In this document: piece by piece, positions 10,701 through 18,072 of the stretch
How the letters are laid out: every line of letters begins with the position of its first letter
Position numbering within the stretch: position 1 is the stretch's first letter
Source: UBA4416 sp964541155
GTDB taxonomy: Bacteria > Bacteroidota > Bacteroidia > B-17B0 > Aurantibacillaceae
DNA: 64,000 nucleotides
Assembly (NCBI GenBank): GCA_964541155.1
Contig: CAZIPC010000004.1
Coordinates: forward strand, 186,001 to 250,000
Reading direction: 5' to 3'
Position numbers and translations under genes: made by a program
The notes under the pieces: model-generated
The model's input: the letters and a program-made list of their open reading frames with translations, nothing else
Told to the model about the DNA's origin: nothing
Databases searched by the model: none

Positions 10701-10821
10701 GTTTTACATCGTTTAATAACACATCGATTTTGTAATTAACTTCCTGTTGAAAATAATTATCTTGAGAATAATTTAACTGAAATAAAAAAAGGAAACTAAT
10801 TATATAAAAAAATTTAAACAT
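7759..10821 (-). CDS. M1 family zinc metallopeptidase, secreted
   Basis: This large (1020 aa) aminopeptidase-like protein has a signal peptide (MFKFFYIISFLFLFQLNYSQ). The M1 exopeptidase motif GGMEYPN and the zinc site HEVGH, near residue 367, are present, with the third zinc ligand in the downstream MDEGINSFYE. An N-terminal beta-rich domain precedes the catalytic domain. The last 400 or so residues are Asn/Phe/Tyr-rich with many alternating hydrophobic stretches, unlike a standard M1 C-terminal domain and suggestive of an outer-membrane barrel-like region. It is probably exported to the periplasm or outer membrane to cut peptides. It is the first gene of a two-gene operon with lpxH. Confidence 0.88.
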   Translation of the reverse strand: MFKFFYIISFLFLFQLNYSQDNYFQQEVNYKIDVLLNDVKHELFANERIQYINKSKDTLHFLYFHLWPNAYKNNKTALAKQLLEFKDTKMYYAKANDLGYIDSLDFYVDNKSIKWEFDKVHIDICKLFLNTPLIAGDTITITTPFHVKLPSAQFSRLGHIGQAYAITQWYPKPAVYDNTGWHPMPYLNQGEFYSEFGSYDVKITLPKNYVLAATGDRIDETDEELWLLSKADSTQKMINLKNYSSDLSFPPSSTEFKTIEFKQYRVHDFAWFADKRFHVLKGEIQLPDSKHKVTTWAFFTNHEAELWSKSIKYINDAAFFYSKQIGNYPYNHITAIDGTISAGGGMEYPNITIVGESGNLFNLETTIVHEVGHNWFYGILGSNERDAPFMDEGINSFYEMRYFKEKYPNLTLTSLIGKDSSFHFFGLHKLKHKAQYELSYLLAAKKNTDQPIHLKAIDFTNYNYGAIVYSKSALAFNYLMNFSNQNNFDNAMRFYYEQWKFKHPNYDDLFKTLDYYLTSDLTWFTDDIIKSNKKLDYEILKHKQLENNSHAILIKNNTHLSGPLSLSGFKNGQLIGTVWYNGFKGKRVFEFPASDIDEFKIDFNESTIDINRKNNTIKTSGLFKKLEPFQFNFIGKIDDPRYNQINYFPILNYNHYNKLTLGCAFYNYSFLQKKTEFTFAPMYAFGSKTPVGFFELNRYFTPHSHLFQQITFNTKSKSFAYNYLNPNSFNEINHTAFKPFNLNYYKMVFNLDFEIKKQNPKSNIIQHVGYTNTNLFTDSVEYKINLSNSSLSSINITNKKSIINTVYYTFKNSRAINPFDFTLNIQHNQLFGKANFSLNYAITLKNNKTFDFRLFTGVFIYGNTSDKTPYLFRMSGFSGYHDYLFDYNYIGRNETQGVAAAQFIENDGAFKIPTTVGQSSKGLIALNVKSPKISKLPVKLYSDFGISETNTSKYTNSILYNTGIDICLWKNIIDIYIPIIYSKEIKTDLTTNHKGFFDTIRFTLNLHHINPRNFITNNFL

Positions 10822-10885
10822 AATTTAAATATAATAATTAGTAATCCTTTTTTATCAATTTAATAAACAAGGTGTTTTAAAGGTT

Positions 10886-12040
10886 TTATTTTAAAACTTC
10901 TGATAATTTTTTGTCTAATTCAACACCTCTTAAATCTGTTGCAATTATTTTACCATTTTTATCAATTAATACGGTGTATGGTATTGATTGAACGGCATAA
11001 ACCTGGCAAGCTTCACTTTGCCAAAATTTTAAATCACTAACCTGCGGCCATGTTAAACCTTCTTTAGATATTGCTTCTAGCCATGACGCTCTATCTTTGT
11101 CTAATGAAACTCCTAAAATTTCAAATCCTTTATTTTTATATTTTTCATAAGCGCGTTTTACATTAGGTAATTCTTTTCTACAAGGTGCGCACCAACTAGC
11201 CCAAAAATCAATTAAAACAACTTTTCCTCTTAATGAAGTTAAAGCTAAATCTTTGTTGTTTGGCATTGGTAAAATTAATTCAGGCGCTTCGGCTCCAATT
11301 TTAATTGCCTGTGTTCTAGCAACCATCATTTCGGTTTGTTGAACCATCGCGTGATAAGATTTTATGTCAGAATTGTTAGGATACTTTTCACTTAATCCTT
11401 TGTCTAATGCTTTATAAATGTCTAAATAATTTTCTGGACGTAATTGTTGAATAGCCATTATAGAAGCAAATGAATTAGTATTTTCTAATATTTTTTTAGC
11501 TAATACATCGCTATATTGATTAACCATTACTTCGTATGGTTTTTGTAATTCTTTAGATAATGAATCAGCTCTTAGCGAGTCTAATTTTAGAGTTACCATA
11601 GCTGTTCTAAAAATATTTTCTAATGAATCGGTTCTTACTTTTTGTGATTGAGCCAGTTTGTTGTATTCTAAAAATAATTTTGTATCGGCAGATCCTTCAG
11701 CCTTAAACGTATTTCCTAAATCTCGAGCATCTGCCGAAATGGTTAATTTTTGAGCGGAATCTAAAACTAGCATGGCGAAATTTGAATTACTAATTTTTAA
11801 TCTATAAAATCCAACGCTTGGAGAATAATGATTCATTATAAATTCTCCTTTTTCATCTATAATAGCGCTATCAACAGGCATTGTTCCTTGTTGAGATAAT
11901 TTTTCTAAATAAATAGATTCTCCTTTAGAGTTTAATAAGTTTCCTTTTATTTCAAATCCAGAAGTATTTCCAGAATGAGATGAGTTACAAGAATAAATAG
12001 CAATAGCTGCTAACGCGATAAAAGTTATTTTTTTCATCAA
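10886..12040 (-). CDS. TlpA-like thiol-disulfide oxidoreductase lipoprotein (DUF4369 plus thioredoxin domain)
   Basis: The 384-residue protein has a lipoprotein signal: a hydrophobic stretch followed by the lipobox IYSC, which predicts lipidation at that cysteine. The N-terminal half (FEIKGNLLNSKGESIYLEKL) looks like DUF4369, common in Bacteroidota TlpA proteins. The C-terminal half is a thioredoxin fold with the redox motif WCAPC near residue 285 and the flanking pattern LIDFWASWCAPCRKELP. It is expected to reduce or exchange disulfides in the periplasm. Two adjacent ATG codons (12040 and 12037) could serve as start. It is a single gene, with no clear promoter box seen. Confidence 0.9.
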   Translation of the reverse strand: MMKKITFIALAAIAIYSCNSSHSGNTSGFEIKGNLLNSKGESIYLEKLSQQGTMPVDSAIIDEKGEFIMNHYSPSVGFYRLKISNSNFAMLVLDSAQKLTISADARDLGNTFKAEGSADTKLFLEYNKLAQSQKVRTDSLENIFRTAMVTLKLDSLRADSLSKELQKPYEVMVNQYSDVLAKKILENTNSFASIMAIQQLRPENYLDIYKALDKGLSEKYPNNSDIKSYHAMVQQTEMMVARTQAIKIGAEAPELILPMPNNKDLALTSLRGKVVLIDFWASWCAPCRKELPNVKRAYEKYKNKGFEILGVSLDKDRASWLEAISKEGLTWPQVSDLKFWQSEACQVYAVQSIPYTVLIDKNGKIIATDLRGVELDKKLSEVLK

Positions 12041-12159
12041 TAATTATTTTTTAGGATGTCAAATATCTTATTTATTTTGATATTGGCAATGATATAGGAA
12101 AATAGAGTTATAAAAGTTTAACAAGAATATTTTTTTTTGTAATTGTTACACGGTAATGT

Positions 12160-12546
12160 TTAATTTAACTTCGATGGCACTACCATTAAAAACTCAGGAA
12201 TTAAGACTTTAAATTTAGATTGATCTACTAATTTTTCCATTGTATAGTAACCTTTCATCTTACCTAATTCTGTACTAAAATTACATCCACTGTTATACTT
12301 AAACGATTCTCCTGGTTCGATAATTGGAGTTTCACCAACAACTCCCTCTCCATCAACTTCTCTAGTTTCTCCAAAGGCATCTTTTATTTCCCAATGTCTA
12401 TTAAGTAACTTTACTGTATAATCACTTTTATTAGTGATACTAATTTCATAAATGAAAAAATAATAATTTTTTTTTGGGTCAGACTGTAGAGCAAAGTAGT
12501 GCGTTTTTACAGAAATCTCAATGCCATGTGTTATGATAGAATTCAT
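12160..12546 (-). CDS. apaG: ApaG domain protein
   Basis: At 128 residues this is the length of a full ApaG, a beta-sandwich protein linked to Co2+/Mg2+ resistance and Ap4A metabolism in enteric bacteria, with an unclear biochemical role. Family features are visible in order: a strand with FFIYEISITNKSD, the conserved LLNRHWEIKDAFGE, the glycine-rich GEGVVGETPIIEPGESF, and the YNSGCNFSTELGKMKGYY segment. It is a single gene between a TlpA-like gene and the divergent rpsA. Confidence 0.93.
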   Translation of the reverse strand: MNSIITHGIEISVKTHYFALQSDPKKNYYFFIYEISITNKSDYTVKLLNRHWEIKDAFGETREVDGEGVVGETPIIEPGESFKYNSGCNFSTELGKMKGYYTMEKLVDQSKFKVLIPEFLMVVPSKLN

Positions 12547-12690
12547 GATTGATTTTTAAGTGTAATTGATGAAATTTAGACTTTATTTTTATAGAAACAA
12601 AGATTTGTAATTAATTTAAATATTTGAATATCAGTAATTTAAAAATATTTTTTATTTTAAAATTATTACTCAAACAAACCTTAAATAGTG

Positions 12691-12698
12691 TATATTTG
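12691..12698 (+). promoter_or_regulatory. Promoter -7 element for rpsA
   Basis: TATATTTG (TAnnTTTG) would place the transcript start near 12703, leaving a leader of about 89 nt. Confidence 0.75.
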
Positions 12699-12702
12699 TA
12701 GC

Positions 12703-12768
12703 CCAATTTTTAATCAAGGTAATAATTGGACTAAAAACTAAAAACTAACCACTTCGGTAACCTTGATT
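12703..12768 (+). promoter_or_regulatory. Candidate structured mRNA leader of rpsA (H-type pseudoknot)
   Basis: Two pairings interlock. CCAATT (12703-12708) pairs with AATTGG (12724-12729), and AATCAAGGT (12712-12720), lying in the loop of the first stem, pairs with ACCTTGATT (12760-12768). That is the topology of an H-type pseudoknot, or of two competing hairpins. The first stem begins at the predicted transcript start. S1 genes are often controlled by their own product, so an autogenous control site is a reasonable inference. Conservation has not been tested. Confidence 0.45.
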
Positions 12769-12791
12769 TATCGAATACAATTATTAAATAA

Positions 12792-14585
12792 ATGGCAGAC
12801 AAAAATGCAACAGTTGGTAATCCAGATTTTGACTGGAATTCAATTGGAAAGAAAAACGACAATTACTCATCAGAAGAACGTACAGCTTTAGATGAAATGT
12901 ATGGTAAATCATTAAGCACTATTGCTGATGCTCAAACTATGCAAGGTACAGTAGTATCAAAAAATACTCGTGAAGTTGTAGTAAATATTGGTTATAAATC
13001 TGATGGAGTTGTATCGTTATCAGAATTTCGTTATAACCCAGATTTAAAAGTTGGTGATTCTATCGAAGTTTTTATCGAAAAAGCAGAAGATTCAAATGGC
13101 CAATTAATTTTATCTCATAAAAAAGCTCGTGCTGGAAAATCTTGGGATAGAGTTAATGAGGCTCTTAATACAGATGAAATTATTAAAGGTTTTGTTAAAT
13201 GTCGTACTAAAGGCGGATTAATTGTGGATGTATTTGGTATTGAAGCTTTCTTACCAGGTTCTCAAATTGATGTTAAGCCTATTCGTGATTATGACGTTTA
13301 TGTTGGTAAAACAATGGAATTTAAAGTTGTTAAAATTAACAACGAATTTAAAAATGTTGTAGTTTCTCATAAAGCTTTAATTGAAGCTGAAATTGAAACT
13401 CAAAAACGTGATATCATTTCTAAATTAGAAAAAGGACAAGTATTAGAAGGTATAGTTAAAAATATTACTTCTTACGGTGTGTTTATTGATTTAGGCGGTG
13501 TAGATGGTTTAATACATATTACTGATTTATCATGGGGTCGTATTAATCATCCTGAAGAAATTGTGAAATTAGACGAGAAAATTAATGTTGTAATTTTAGA
13601 TTTTGATGATGATAAAAAACGTATTGCTTTAGGTTTAAAACAATTATCTGCTCATCCATGGGAAGCTTTAAATGCTGACGTAAAAGTTGGTGATAAAGTG
13701 AAAGGTAAAGTAGTTGTTTTAGCAGACTATGGTGCATTTGTTGAAATTGCTCCAGGAGTAGAAGGCTTAATTCACGTTTCAGAAATGTCTTGGTCTCAAC
13801 ATTTACGTTCAGCTCAAGAGTTCTTAAAAGTTGGTGATGAAGTTGAAGCAGTTGTTTTAACTTTAGATCGTGAGGAACGTAAAATGAGTTTAGGAGTTAA
13901 ACAATTAACACCTGATCCTTGGAATATGATAATTGATAAATACTCTAAAGGAAGTAAACATTCAGGAACAGTTCGTAATTTTACAAACTTTGGTGTATTT
14001 GTTGAATTAGAAGAAGGAGTTGATGGATTAGTTCATATTTCTGATTTATCTTGGAGTAAAAAAATTAAACATCCATCAGAGTTCTGCAAAGTTGGTGATA
14101 AATTAGATGTAGTTGTTTTAGAAATAGATGGTGAAAATCGTCGTTTATCTTTAGGACATAAGCAATTAGAAGAAAATCCATGGGATGTATTTGAAACAAT
14201 TTTCACAATTGATTCAGTTCACCAAGGCACAGTAACAGCAGTTAATGATAAAGGAGCAACAATTGGTTTAACTTATGGAGTTGAAGGGTTCTGCCCATCT
14301 CGTCATTTAAACAAAGTTGATGGCACATCATTAAAAGCTGAAGAAGTTGCTGATTTTAAAGTAATTGAATTTAGTAAAGAGGCTAAACGTATTGTTGTAT
14401 CTCACGCTCGCTTACACGAAGAAGTGAAAGATGAAGTTCGTAAAGCTGAAAAAGCATCTAAAGCAGCTGAATCTGATGATACTAAAAAAGCAGTGAAAAA
14501 AATGAAAGATAATCAAGAGAAAACAACATTAGGTGATATCTCTGCATTATCTGATTTAAAAGATAAAATGGACGGAAAAAAATAA
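12792..14585 (+). CDS. rpsA: 30S ribosomal protein S1
   Basis: S1 binds mRNA on the small ribosomal subunit. The 597-residue protein contains six S1 (OB-fold) repeats starting near residues 52, 133, 220, 305, 391 and 477. The four central ones are the most canonical, with the GVFIDLGGVDGLIHITDLSW type of core. A charged Lys/Glu/Ala-rich tail follows the last repeat. The ATG follows an A/T-rich stretch without a Shine-Dalgarno sequence, as usual in this phylum. The gene has a long structured leader and a strong terminator and is apparently monocistronic. Confidence 0.97.
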   Translation: MADKNATVGNPDFDWNSIGKKNDNYSSEERTALDEMYGKSLSTIADAQTMQGTVVSKNTREVVVNIGYKSDGVVSLSEFRYNPDLKVGDSIEVFIEKAEDSNGQLILSHKKARAGKSWDRVNEALNTDEIIKGFVKCRTKGGLIVDVFGIEAFLPGSQIDVKPIRDYDVYVGKTMEFKVVKINNEFKNVVVSHKALIEAEIETQKRDIISKLEKGQVLEGIVKNITSYGVFIDLGGVDGLIHITDLSWGRINHPEEIVKLDEKINVVILDFDDDKKRIALGLKQLSAHPWEALNADVKVGDKVKGKVVVLADYGAFVEIAPGVEGLIHVSEMSWSQHLRSAQEFLKVGDEVEAVVLTLDREERKMSLGVKQLTPDPWNMIIDKYSKGSKHSGTVRNFTNFGVFVELEEGVDGLVHISDLSWSKKIKHPSEFCKVGDKLDVVVLEIDGENRRLSLGHKQLEENPWDVFETIFTIDSVHQGTVTAVNDKGATIGLTYGVEGFCPSRHLNKVDGTSLKAEEVADFKVIEFSKEAKRIVVSHARLHEEVKDEVRKAEKASKAAESDDTKKAVKKMKDNQEKTTLGDISALSDLKDKMDGKK

Positions 14586-14598
14586 TTCCTTCTGCAAT

Positions 14599-14632
14599 AA
14601 CTGATGATTAGAACTAGTTCTAATCATCAGTT
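14599..14632. repeat. Perfect 34-bp palindrome after rpsA
   Basis: The sequence reads the same on both strands for 34 bases, centred on ACTAGT at 14613-14618. As RNA it would form a long hairpin 13 nt after the rpsA stop. It is not followed by a T run, so it is unlikely to be the main terminator. It may protect the mRNA 3' end or act as a weak attenuator. The rest of the 285-base gap up to 14870 holds only the terminator listed next. Confidence 0.8.
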
Positions 14633-14702
14633 AAATTAAAATACTCATGTGGCGTATGCCTATGAAAAATACTAAAAACACGCCATGGTTTTTAGTTTTT
14701 GA

Positions 14703-14750
14703 GAACCAAAAAGCCCTTTCAGGAAACTGAAGGGGCTTTTGGTTTTTTTA
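14703..14750 (+). terminator. Rho-independent terminator of rpsA
   Basis: AACCAAAAAGCCCTTTCAG pairs with CTGAAGGGGCTTTTGGTT around a GAAA loop, followed by seven T. It is the strongest terminator in the region and ends rpsA transcription about 130 nt after the stop. Confidence 0.88.
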
Positions 14751-14870
14751 TATAACTAATTATAAATAATGTTAGTTAAAATAATATGGATTAGAATTGC
14801 TAAAGATAAGATATTAAATGATAATTGATATTACTGTTTTTTAAAAGGATAATGTCAAATAACTTAATTA

Positions 14871-15626
14871 TTAATTCATTCCTCTTTGTTTTTTTATATT
14901 TTCGTAAGCTTCTTGTATTTTTTGAAATTTTTCTTGAGCACCTTTTTGATATTCTTCTCCCATAGATGCTACTTTATCAGGGTGATAACGAACAGCCATT
15001 TGTCTGTATGCTTTTTTAATTTCTTCTTCGGTTGCAGTACTTTCAATTCCCAGTACTTTGTAATCAGAGTTGGTATCTCTGTAAAACATGTTTTTTAAAC
15101 TTTCAAAATCACTTTGCGGAACACCAAGTAATTGAGAGATTTTTTGTATTACCTGAATTTCAATATCAGAAACATGACCATCAGCTTTTGCAATACCAAA
15201 TAAATAATGTAATAATTGTATTCGTACTTCTAATTGAGTGCGCAGTTTTATGTCATTGCAAATTTGAACCAATGGAATTTCTCCTCCATTAGCATAATGT
15301 TTTAATGTTTGTAAATGAGATACAGTAAAATTTGGACCAAATTGCTGTGAAAAAAAAGATTTCACGTAATCTAACTCAGCTTTAATGATTTTTCCATCAG
15401 CCCTCATTACCGCAGCGGATAAAGCAATTAACATATTAGCAAAATCACCACTGCCTGAGGTAGAATGTTGCTTATAATAATTAAAAATATCGTCTGCGCT
15501 TCCGCCTTTAGATTTAACTGTTCCGAAATTGTCGATAAATGAACCAACTAAAAACCCAAGAAATGCAGCTAAAAAATTTCGCCCTAATAAAAAAAAGCCA
15601 ATAATAGCACCAATAAACTTAAACAA
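14871..15626 (-). CDS. TerB-like plus DnaJ domain protein (DjlA-like co-chaperone)
   Basis: The 251-residue protein starts with a glycine-rich hydrophobic segment (MFKFIGAIIGFFLLG) that probably anchors it in the inner membrane. A helical TerB-like domain follows (residues 60-170, including AAVMRADGKIIKAELDYV), and a J domain closes the protein (from about residue 192) with the HPD motif in RYHPDK near residue 217. This order matches DjlA, which stimulates DnaK at the membrane. It has its own promoter box at 15657-15664, although two genes on the same strand lie just upstream. Confidence 0.85.
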   Translation of the reverse strand: MFKFIGAIIGFFLLGRNFLAAFLGFLVGSFIDNFGTVKSKGGSADDIFNYYKQHSTSGSGDFANMLIALSAAVMRADGKIIKAELDYVKSFFSQQFGPNFTVSHLQTLKHYANGGEIPLVQICNDIKLRTQLEVRIQLLHYLFGIAKADGHVSDIEIQVIQKISQLLGVPQSDFESLKNMFYRDTNSDYKVLGIESTATEEEIKKAYRQMAVRYHPDKVASMGEEYQKGAQEKFQKIQEAYENIKKQRGMN

Positions 15627-15656
15627 TGTCTGTTATTTTAAATGTGAATAAGGTTA

Positions 15657-15664
15657 CAAATATA
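15657..15664 (-). promoter_or_regulatory. Promoter -7 element for the TerB-DnaJ gene
   Basis: TATATTTG on the minus strand lies in the 53-nt gap between the upstream small gene and the ATG at 15626. Confidence 0.65.
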
Positions 15665-15679
15665 CAATTTTAGCCAATT

Positions 15680-15916
15680 TTATGATGCATAGGCATTTTT
15701 CATTTGTAAAAACATATCGTTAAATCGTAAACGAACAGTTTCTATAAATGATTCATTAATAAGTTTTTTTAACCCATCAACCGATTTAACATCTTCAGTT
15801 AAAAATTTAAATGCTTGTTCCATAGGGCCAGCTTCAAATTTCAAAATAAATTTGTCATTCATTTGAAAAATAGAAATACTCATTGAATGATGGGGAATAG
15901 TATCAATAATACGCAT
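15680..15916 (-). CDS. Small uncharacterised protein (78 aa)
   Basis: I do not recognise a family. The protein is soluble, with no signal peptide or membrane segment, and has an alpha/beta-like pattern (SISIFQMNDKFILKFEAG, then two helices ending MKNAYAS). It starts 4 nt after the stop of the 146-residue repeat protein on the same strand, so the two are very likely co-transcribed. Base and codon use match the neighbours. A real gene is likely because the frame is compact and tightly spaced. Confidence 0.6.
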   Translation of the reverse strand: MRIIDTIPHHSMSISIFQMNDKFILKFEAGPMEQAFKFLTEDVKSVDGLKKLINESFIETVRLRFNDMFLQMKNAYAS

Positions 15917-15920
15917 AGGT

Positions 15921-16361
15921 TTATTTTTGAAATGCTTTTTTAAAATCTAACATGTTTTTTATAACACCTGCAGGAGATGTGTTTCTGTCGCCATCTTCAT
16001 GAATTCGTCCTAATATAGAATGTGCTAAGGCAATATAATGTCTTTTGCCAGCAGCAATAAGAGCTTGTTCTGCTTTATCATCTCCATTAATAAAATTGGC
16101 ACAAGCAGCCCAATCAAAAGCTTTTACTTCAATTAAAAATTTAAAGGCTTTAGAGTCTTCCCAAATAGCATTTACAAAAGCTGCTAATACAAAATGTTTA
16201 TTTTCAATTAAAAATTTAAAAGCATTTTTATCATCTCTAATTGCATCTAAAGTTGCAATTAGTTCTCTGTAATTATTTTCTATTAACCAATTAAATGCTT
16301 GTACATCTCCATGAATGTATTTTCCAAATTGCTCAATTACAAAAGTAGAATAGTGTTTCAT
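15921..16361 (-). CDS. Small protein with about 32-residue internal repeats
   Basis: The 146-residue protein consists mainly of three to four copies of a unit of about 32 residues with the pattern D-x-x-AF-x-FLIE followed by AA-x-x-x-AI, for example KNAFKFLIENKHFVLAAF and SKAFKFLIEVKAFDWAAC. The repeat is predicted helical and may form a small solenoid for protein binding. No catalytic motif or signal peptide is seen. It is the first gene of a pair with the 78-residue protein. Function unknown. Confidence 0.65.
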   Translation of the reverse strand: MKHYSTFVIEQFGKYIHGDVQAFNWLIENNYRELIATLDAIRDDKNAFKFLIENKHFVLAAFVNAIWEDSKAFKFLIEVKAFDWAACANFINGDDKAEQALIAAGKRHYIALAHSILGRIHEDGDRNTSPAGVIKNMLDFKKAFQK

Positions 16362-16445
16362 TAAAAAATACTTAGTATAATTTTTTTGATAAAGTTAAAT
16401 AAAAAGTTTTGTTTTATTTCAAAAATTAAAATTTGATATCATTGC

Positions 16446-16488
16446 AAATAGTTATATTTGTAAACTATTTTATAATTAAACTATTATC
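16446..16488 (+). promoter_or_regulatory. Promoter and candidate MarR operator of the efflux operon
   Basis: The -7 box TATATTTG lies at 16453-16460. It is flanked by an inverted repeat, AAATAGTT (16446-16453) and AACTATTT (16463-16470). A further copy of the half-site (TTAAACTATT) lies at 16476-16485, just before the ATG. A repressor bound here would block the promoter, which fits self-repression by the MarR protein encoded immediately downstream. Confidence 0.6.
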
Positions 16489-16992
16489 ATGAATACTAAT
16501 AATTACGATAAGCTTTCGATAGGAACTAAGGCTTTAATTTTATCGAAATTATATTATAGTGTATTGAGCAAGAGGGTTGAGAAATTAGATGTAGAAAGGT
16601 ATTTTTCGGTTTTATATTTTTTATTTGAAAATAACGGATGCAATCAGCAGTGTATTTGTAATAATTTAAATATTGATAAAACTGCTATGGTAAAAGTTAT
16701 TGATTATTTAATTAAAGTTGATTTTGTTGATAGAAATATTAATCCAGGAGATAGAAGAGAACATTTTATAGTATTAACTAAAAAAGGGCAAAAGCAAACA
16801 GCAGAAATCGTAAAATCATTTTCGGAAATTGATAAAGCCATTTTTTCTTCTGTATCAAAAGAAGATCAAATTATTTTTAATAGAGTTCTAAACCAACTAT
16901 CAAGTAAATTAAAAGAACTTCCTTCAAATGAGTTGTTTTTTAATTTTAAGAAAACAAAGAAAAAGAAACAAAACCTGTCTGAAAAAATATAA
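16489..16992 (+). CDS. MarR family transcriptional regulator of the efflux operon
   Basis: The 167-residue protein has a winged-helix core: a helix-turn-helix region with CNQQCICNNLNIDKTAMVKV and the wing with RREHFIVLTKKG. MarR proteins bind palindromic DNA as dimers and usually release it on binding a small ligand. It is the first gene of a four-gene efflux operon, followed 17 nt later by the membrane fusion protein gene, so it probably represses itself and the pump. The Lys-rich tail (KKTKKKKQN) is unusual and may add non-specific DNA contacts. Confidence 0.88.
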   Translation: MNTNNYDKLSIGTKALILSKLYYSVLSKRVEKLDVERYFSVLYFLFENNGCNQQCICNNLNIDKTAMVKVIDYLIKVDFVDRNINPGDRREHFIVLTKKGQKQTAEIVKSFSEIDKAIFSSVSKEDQIIFNRVLNQLSSKLKELPSNELFFNFKKTKKKKQNLSEKI

Positions 16993-17009
16993 ATACTACT
17001 ACAGATAAT

Positions 17010-18071
17010 ATGAAAAAAATACCAAACTGGATAATTGCATTAATTGTAATTTTAATAATAATTTCATCAAAATTTATATTTTTTCCTAAAAAGGAAGACA
17101 ATTCTTTAATAAATAAAAAAAATAATAAAGGTCCTGTAGCAGTTAATTACTTTGTAGTTCATACAACAAATTTTGATAATAATGTATTTACTAATGGAAA
17201 AATTGTATCGCTTAATCAAATTGATATTGTATCTGAAGTAAATGGTAAAGTAACTGCAATTTACTTTAAGGAAGGAGAAATTGTAAATAAAGGAAGTGTT
17301 TTATTAAAGCTTAATGATGCGGATTTACAGGCACAATTATTAAAAATAAAAACTCAGATTCAATTATCTGAACTAAAATTAAATAGATTAAATAAGTTAT
17401 TTGAAATTAATGGTATAAGCCAAGAAGAACTTGATATTCAAAAAAACGAATTAAGTTTATTAAAGTCAGATCAAGCATATGTGTTAGCTCAATTAGCAAA
17501 AACAACAATTATTGCTCCTTTTACAGGTGTTGTTGGATTAAAAAATATTAGTGAGGGGTCGTATGTAAATACTTCAACCTCTATTGTTTCCTTGGTTCAA
17601 TTAAATCCATTGTATATTGAATTCTCAGTGCCTGAAAAGTATAATTTTATTCTTAAAAAAGGAATTTTAATTAAATTTTTAACCGAAAGCAATACTGATA
17701 CATGTGAAGCAACTGTTTATGCAATAGAACCAAAGATAGATGAAGCTACAAAAACTATAAAGGCGAGAGCTATGTATGAAGGTTCAAAACAATTATATCC
17801 AGGAGCATTTGTGAAAGTTTTTGCTAATTTGAAAGATATACAAAATACCATCATGATTCCTACACAGTGTGTAATACCGACTTTAAAAGGACAAAAAGTA
17901 TTTGTTGTTAAAAATCGAATGTCTGTTGAGGTAATGGTAAAGCTGGGAGTTAGAACAGATGAAAAAGTTCAAATTATTGAAGGCTTGCAACCGTTTGATA
18001 CCGTTATTACAACAGGCTTACTAGGTTTAAAAAAAGACATGAATTTGAAATTATTAAAATCGGTTAATTAA
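17010..18071 (+). CDS. RND efflux periplasmic adaptor subunit (membrane fusion protein)
   Basis: The 353-residue protein joins the inner-membrane pump to the outer-membrane channel. It has an N-terminal membrane anchor (IIALIVILIIISSKFIFF). The biotinyl/lipoyl-like halves are VNGKVTAIYFKEGEIVNKG near residues 75-93 and TIIAPFTGVVGLKNISEG near 167-184, separated by a short coiled coil, with beta-barrel domains after that. The length is normal for the HlyD/AcrA family. The stop is followed one base later by the pump gene, indicating tight coupling. The substrate is not evident. Confidence 0.93.
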   Translation: MKKIPNWIIALIVILIIISSKFIFFPKKEDNSLINKKNNKGPVAVNYFVVHTTNFDNNVFTNGKIVSLNQIDIVSEVNGKVTAIYFKEGEIVNKGSVLLKLNDADLQAQLLKIKTQIQLSELKLNRLNKLFEINGISQEELDIQKNELSLLKSDQAYVLAQLAKTTIIAPFTGVVGLKNISEGSYVNTSTSIVSLVQLNPLYIEFSVPEKYNFILKKGILIKFLTESNTDTCEATVYAIEPKIDEATKTIKARAMYEGSKQLYPGAFVKVFANLKDIQNTIMIPTQCVIPTLKGQKVFVVKNRMSVEVMVKLGVRTDEKVQIIEGLQPFDTVITTGLLGLKKDMNLKLLKSVN

Positions 18072-18072
18072 T

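Noticed and set aside
14648..14731. 27-codon reading frame starting MWRMPMKNT
   Set aside because: It runs into the rpsA terminator stem and shows no sign of being translated.
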